NCBI GenBank assembly: GCA_016938155.1
Contig: JAFGVF010000069.1
Location: 1-7,183, forward strand
Direction: 5' to 3'
Origin: Candidatus Cloacimonadota bacterium
Lineage (GTDB): Bacteria > Cloacimonadota > Cloacimonadia > Cloacimonadales > JAFGVF01
Length of the DNA: 7,183 nt
Positions 5,679 through 7,183 of this stretch are shown here, piece by piece (the stretch's first letter is position 1; every line of letters begins with the position of its first letter). The position numbers were made by a program, and so were the translations under genes. Under the pieces are notes generated by a model. It was not told where the DNA came from and made no database searches. It worked only from the letters and a program-made list of their open reading frames with translations.

Positions 5679-6680
5679 TTACAATTTATATTTGTATTCT
5701 TCCGCTTTTTCGGCAATCTTCTTCATCATCTTTATCGTTTCAACGGGATATTTACCAATAGCCGTTTCACCAGATAGAGTCAGAGCTGCTGCTCCATCAA
5801 GAACTGCATTAGCAATATCGGTAACTTCTGCTCGAGTAGGTAGTGGATTATGCACCATTGATTCCAACATTTGTGTAGCTACAAATGCCTCTTTACCTGC
5901 AAGACAGCTTTTTTTTATTATCTGCTTTTGGTAATATGGAAGTAATTCCAAAGGATTTTCGGTTCCCATATCTCCTCGAGCAACAAAAAAGCAATCCCCT
6001 GCTTCAATGATTTCATCTATATTCTCCAGGGATTGTTTCGATTCAAACTTAGCTGTAATAAGTGGCTTTTTCTGGTTGTTGTTTTTATTTATCAGGGACC
6101 TATAGTAATCAATATTTGCTGCCCGATGCACAAATGAAATCGCAATATAATCAGCTTTAACTTCCATAGCATATTCTAAATCGGCAATATCTTTGGAAGA
6201 GACAAACTCAAGCGGATACTCAATATCCGGTAAAGAAACATGTGCGTTTGGCTTAATCTCTCCTGTCCCCAACAGCCTTATCCTTATCGTATCATCTACA
6301 GAAAGCACTTCTCCCGTGAATTGTCCGTCCTGCAGTAAAATCTGCATCTTAGGTTTAAGCATTTTACCCAAATCGGGAAGTGAAAGATGGATTCCTTCCG
6401 TTTCATCGTTAAGCTCTAAAATCATCTCATTATGGCTAATCAGTGGTTCTTTAAGTCCGAGTAATCTAACTTCAGGTCCAGCCAAGTCAATCATAAGCTT
6501 TGTATCTATACCGCATAAGCCTTCAGCGGTTTTTAAGGAAGCAATCAACTCATCCGCTTCCGGATGTGTACAATGGGACATATTGATGCGAAAGATGCCG
6601 GCACCTGCCTTTATCATCCCGGAAATCAATTCGGGAGTCCCATTAAATCTGCTGATTGTTGCAATTATCTTGGTTTTCAT
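5679..6680 (-). CDS. pyk: Short pyruvate kinase lacking the C-terminal domain
   Basis: Pyruvate kinase makes ATP and pyruvate from phosphoenolpyruvate and ADP, the last step of glycolysis, in the cytoplasm. This copy is 333 residues, against about 470 for typical bacterial enzymes. The A-domain barrel and the B-domain lid are present: FRINMSH (30-36) matches the nucleotide/PEP-binding RxNxSH, DLAGPEVR (65-72) matches DTKGPEIR with Thr-Lys replaced by Leu-Ala, and the lid is about 73-160. Lys211 and Glu213 (AKFES, for KIEN) and Asp237 (ARGDMG) are the catalytic and Mg/Mn-binding positions. ATQMLESM (268-275) and PTRAEVTDIANAVLDG (281-296) are intact. The frame stops soon after the barrel (EEYKYKL), so the allosteric C-terminal domain is absent. 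The next gene begins 24 bases on, leaving no room for a split remnant. The ATG at 6680 is the first possible start after an in-frame stop upstream, but it has no clear Shine-Dalgarno site. It is probably active but differently regulated. Confidence 0.88.
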   Translation of the reverse strand: MKTKIIATISRFNGTPELISGMIKAGAGIFRINMSHCTHPEADELIASLKTAEGLCGIDTKLMIDLAGPEVRLLGLKEPLISHNEMILELNDETEGIHLSLPDLGKMLKPKMQILLQDGQFTGEVLSVDDTIRIRLLGTGEIKPNAHVSLPDIEYPLEFVSSKDIADLEYAMEVKADYIAISFVHRAANIDYYRSLINKNNNQKKPLITAKFESKQSLENIDEIIEAGDCFFVARGDMGTENPLELLPYYQKQIIKKSCLAGKEAFVATQMLESMVHNPLPTRAEVTDIANAVLDGAAALTLSGETAIGKYPVETIKMMKKIAEKAEEYKYKL

Positions 6681-6782
6681 TATGGATACAGCATTTGAAT
6701 ACTTGTAATAATGTCAATGAGGGAATGCAGTATTCATTGTTCATCGACTTGATACTGTGGATTTAATTATTGTACTCTTTGC

Positions 6783-7183
6783 TTACCCCTCATCAGGATA
6801 TTTACTTCTGATTGCCTGCATGTTTTCTTTTACTGACAGGAATATCTCAATGAGTTCGGGGTCAAACTGTGTTCCGGCAGAGCGTTGGAGTTCTTCGTAA
6901 ACATTTTCTTGAGTCCAGGGTTCTTTGTAGCTTCTTCTGCTGGAAAGAGCATCAAAGACATCGGCAATAGCGACAATACGAGCCCAGAGAGAAACCTCTT
7001 CCTCTTTTCTGCCTATTGCTTTACCATTGGACAGTCTTTTTTCCGGTAATGGTTCTCCAGTATGTATATCCACAAAACCGGGATAACCTCGTCCATCCCA
7101 GCGTTCATGATGGCAAAGGGCAATTTCACGGGACATCTCATCCAATTCCGAGTTCGGGTCGCCAAAAAGCTTAGCTCCTATAA
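6783..7183 (-). CDS. HD-GYP domain protein, C-terminal part (5' end outside window)
   Basis: The frame is open to the window edge, so only the last 132 residues are seen. These are the C-terminal half of an HD-GYP domain, a metal-dependent phosphodiesterase usually acting on cyclic di-GMP. The signature HHERWDGRGYPG is complete, followed by ARIVAIADVFDALSSRRSYK and GTQFDPELIEIF. The HD dyad and any sensor domains (GAF, PAS or receiver) would lie upstream, beyond the window. Between GYPG and ARIVAIADVFDAL there is an insertion of about 25 residues (it contains DIHTGEPLPEK and GKAIGRKEEEVSLW), where a compact HD-GYP has only a short loop. I recall similar insertions in GAF-HD-GYP proteins, so it is probably a subfamily trait. 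An internal TTG at 7145 is not the start because the frame continues upstream with family-like residues (IGAKLFGDP). The pyruvate kinase starts 102 bases downstream with no clear terminator between. Confidence 0.9.
   Translation of the reverse strand, partial: IGAKLFGDPNSELDEMSREIALCHHERWDGRGYPGFVDIHTGEPLPEKRLSNGKAIGRKEEEVSLWARIVAIADVFDALSSRRSYKEPWTQENVYEELQRSAGTQFDPELIEIFLSVKENMQAIRSKYPDEG

Noticed and set aside
6689..6717. Perfect TTGACA on the - strand 31 bases before the pyruvate kinase start
   Set aside because: No acceptable -10 box at 16-18 bases (AATGCT, ATGCTG), and a promoter there would give an almost leaderless mRNA. It may be chance in AT-rich DNA.
6715..6757. Overlapping inverted repeats (CAATGA/TCATTG and CAGTAT/ATACTG) between the HD-GYP and pyk genes
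   Set aside because: Six-base stems with loops of 13 and 18 bases that compete with each other and lack a T-run; too weak to call a terminator or regulatory RNA.

Overview
The window reads as a piece of a low-GC (by eye roughly 40%) Gram-negative-type bacterial chromosome. No phage, plasmid, IS or CRISPR sequence is visible. The gene content suggests an uncultured-lineage bacterium, perhaps of the FCB or Cloacimonadota kind: a SurA-like periplasmic folding factor with TPRs, a short pyruvate kinase, RimO, an HD-GYP phosphodiesterase and an output-less PAS protein. That taxonomic guess is weak. The one good promoter (TTGACT-16-TATTAT) is ordinary sigma-70 type and argues mildly against Bacteroidota.

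Layout. Positions 1-349 hold no convincing gene. The left 82 bases carry a striking array of CACTG and then CAGTG words on an exact 11-base period, arranged as mirror-image arms around position 32. A sigma-70-like promoter (275-302), a short leader hairpin and a Shine-Dalgarno site then lead into a 327-residue double-PAS protein on the + strand (350-1333). Everything after that is on the - strand. A VOC/glyoxalase-fold protein (1768-1370) converges on the PAS gene. Next, reading right to left in the direction of transcription, comes a run of genes that looks like one transcription unit: a 5'-truncated HD-GYP gene (7183-6783), a short pyruvate kinase (6680-5679), an MTH1187/YqgV thiamine-binding-family protein (5654-5343), rimO (5346-4060) and a large SurA/PpiD-like protein (3946-1913). 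It closes at a textbook intrinsic terminator (1894-1862).

How the genes relate. The pyk-yqgV-rimO block is tight: a 24-base gap, then a 4-base ATGA overlap. The SurA-like gene lies 113 bases downstream and could share the transcript or have its own promoter. The block mixes glycolysis, cofactor binding, ribosome modification (RimO on uS12) and envelope protein folding, so it looks like a housekeeping neighbourhood and not a dedicated pathway. The PAS protein and the HD-GYP protein are both signalling proteins but lie at opposite ends on opposite strands, and nothing here links them.

The least ordinary items are the 11-base-phased inverted CACTG/CAGTG array at the left edge, the internal duplication of the whole SurA-like unit in the 677-residue protein, and the pyruvate kinase that ends cleanly without its C-terminal domain. 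I found no clear evidence of a new defence, mobile or biosynthetic system.
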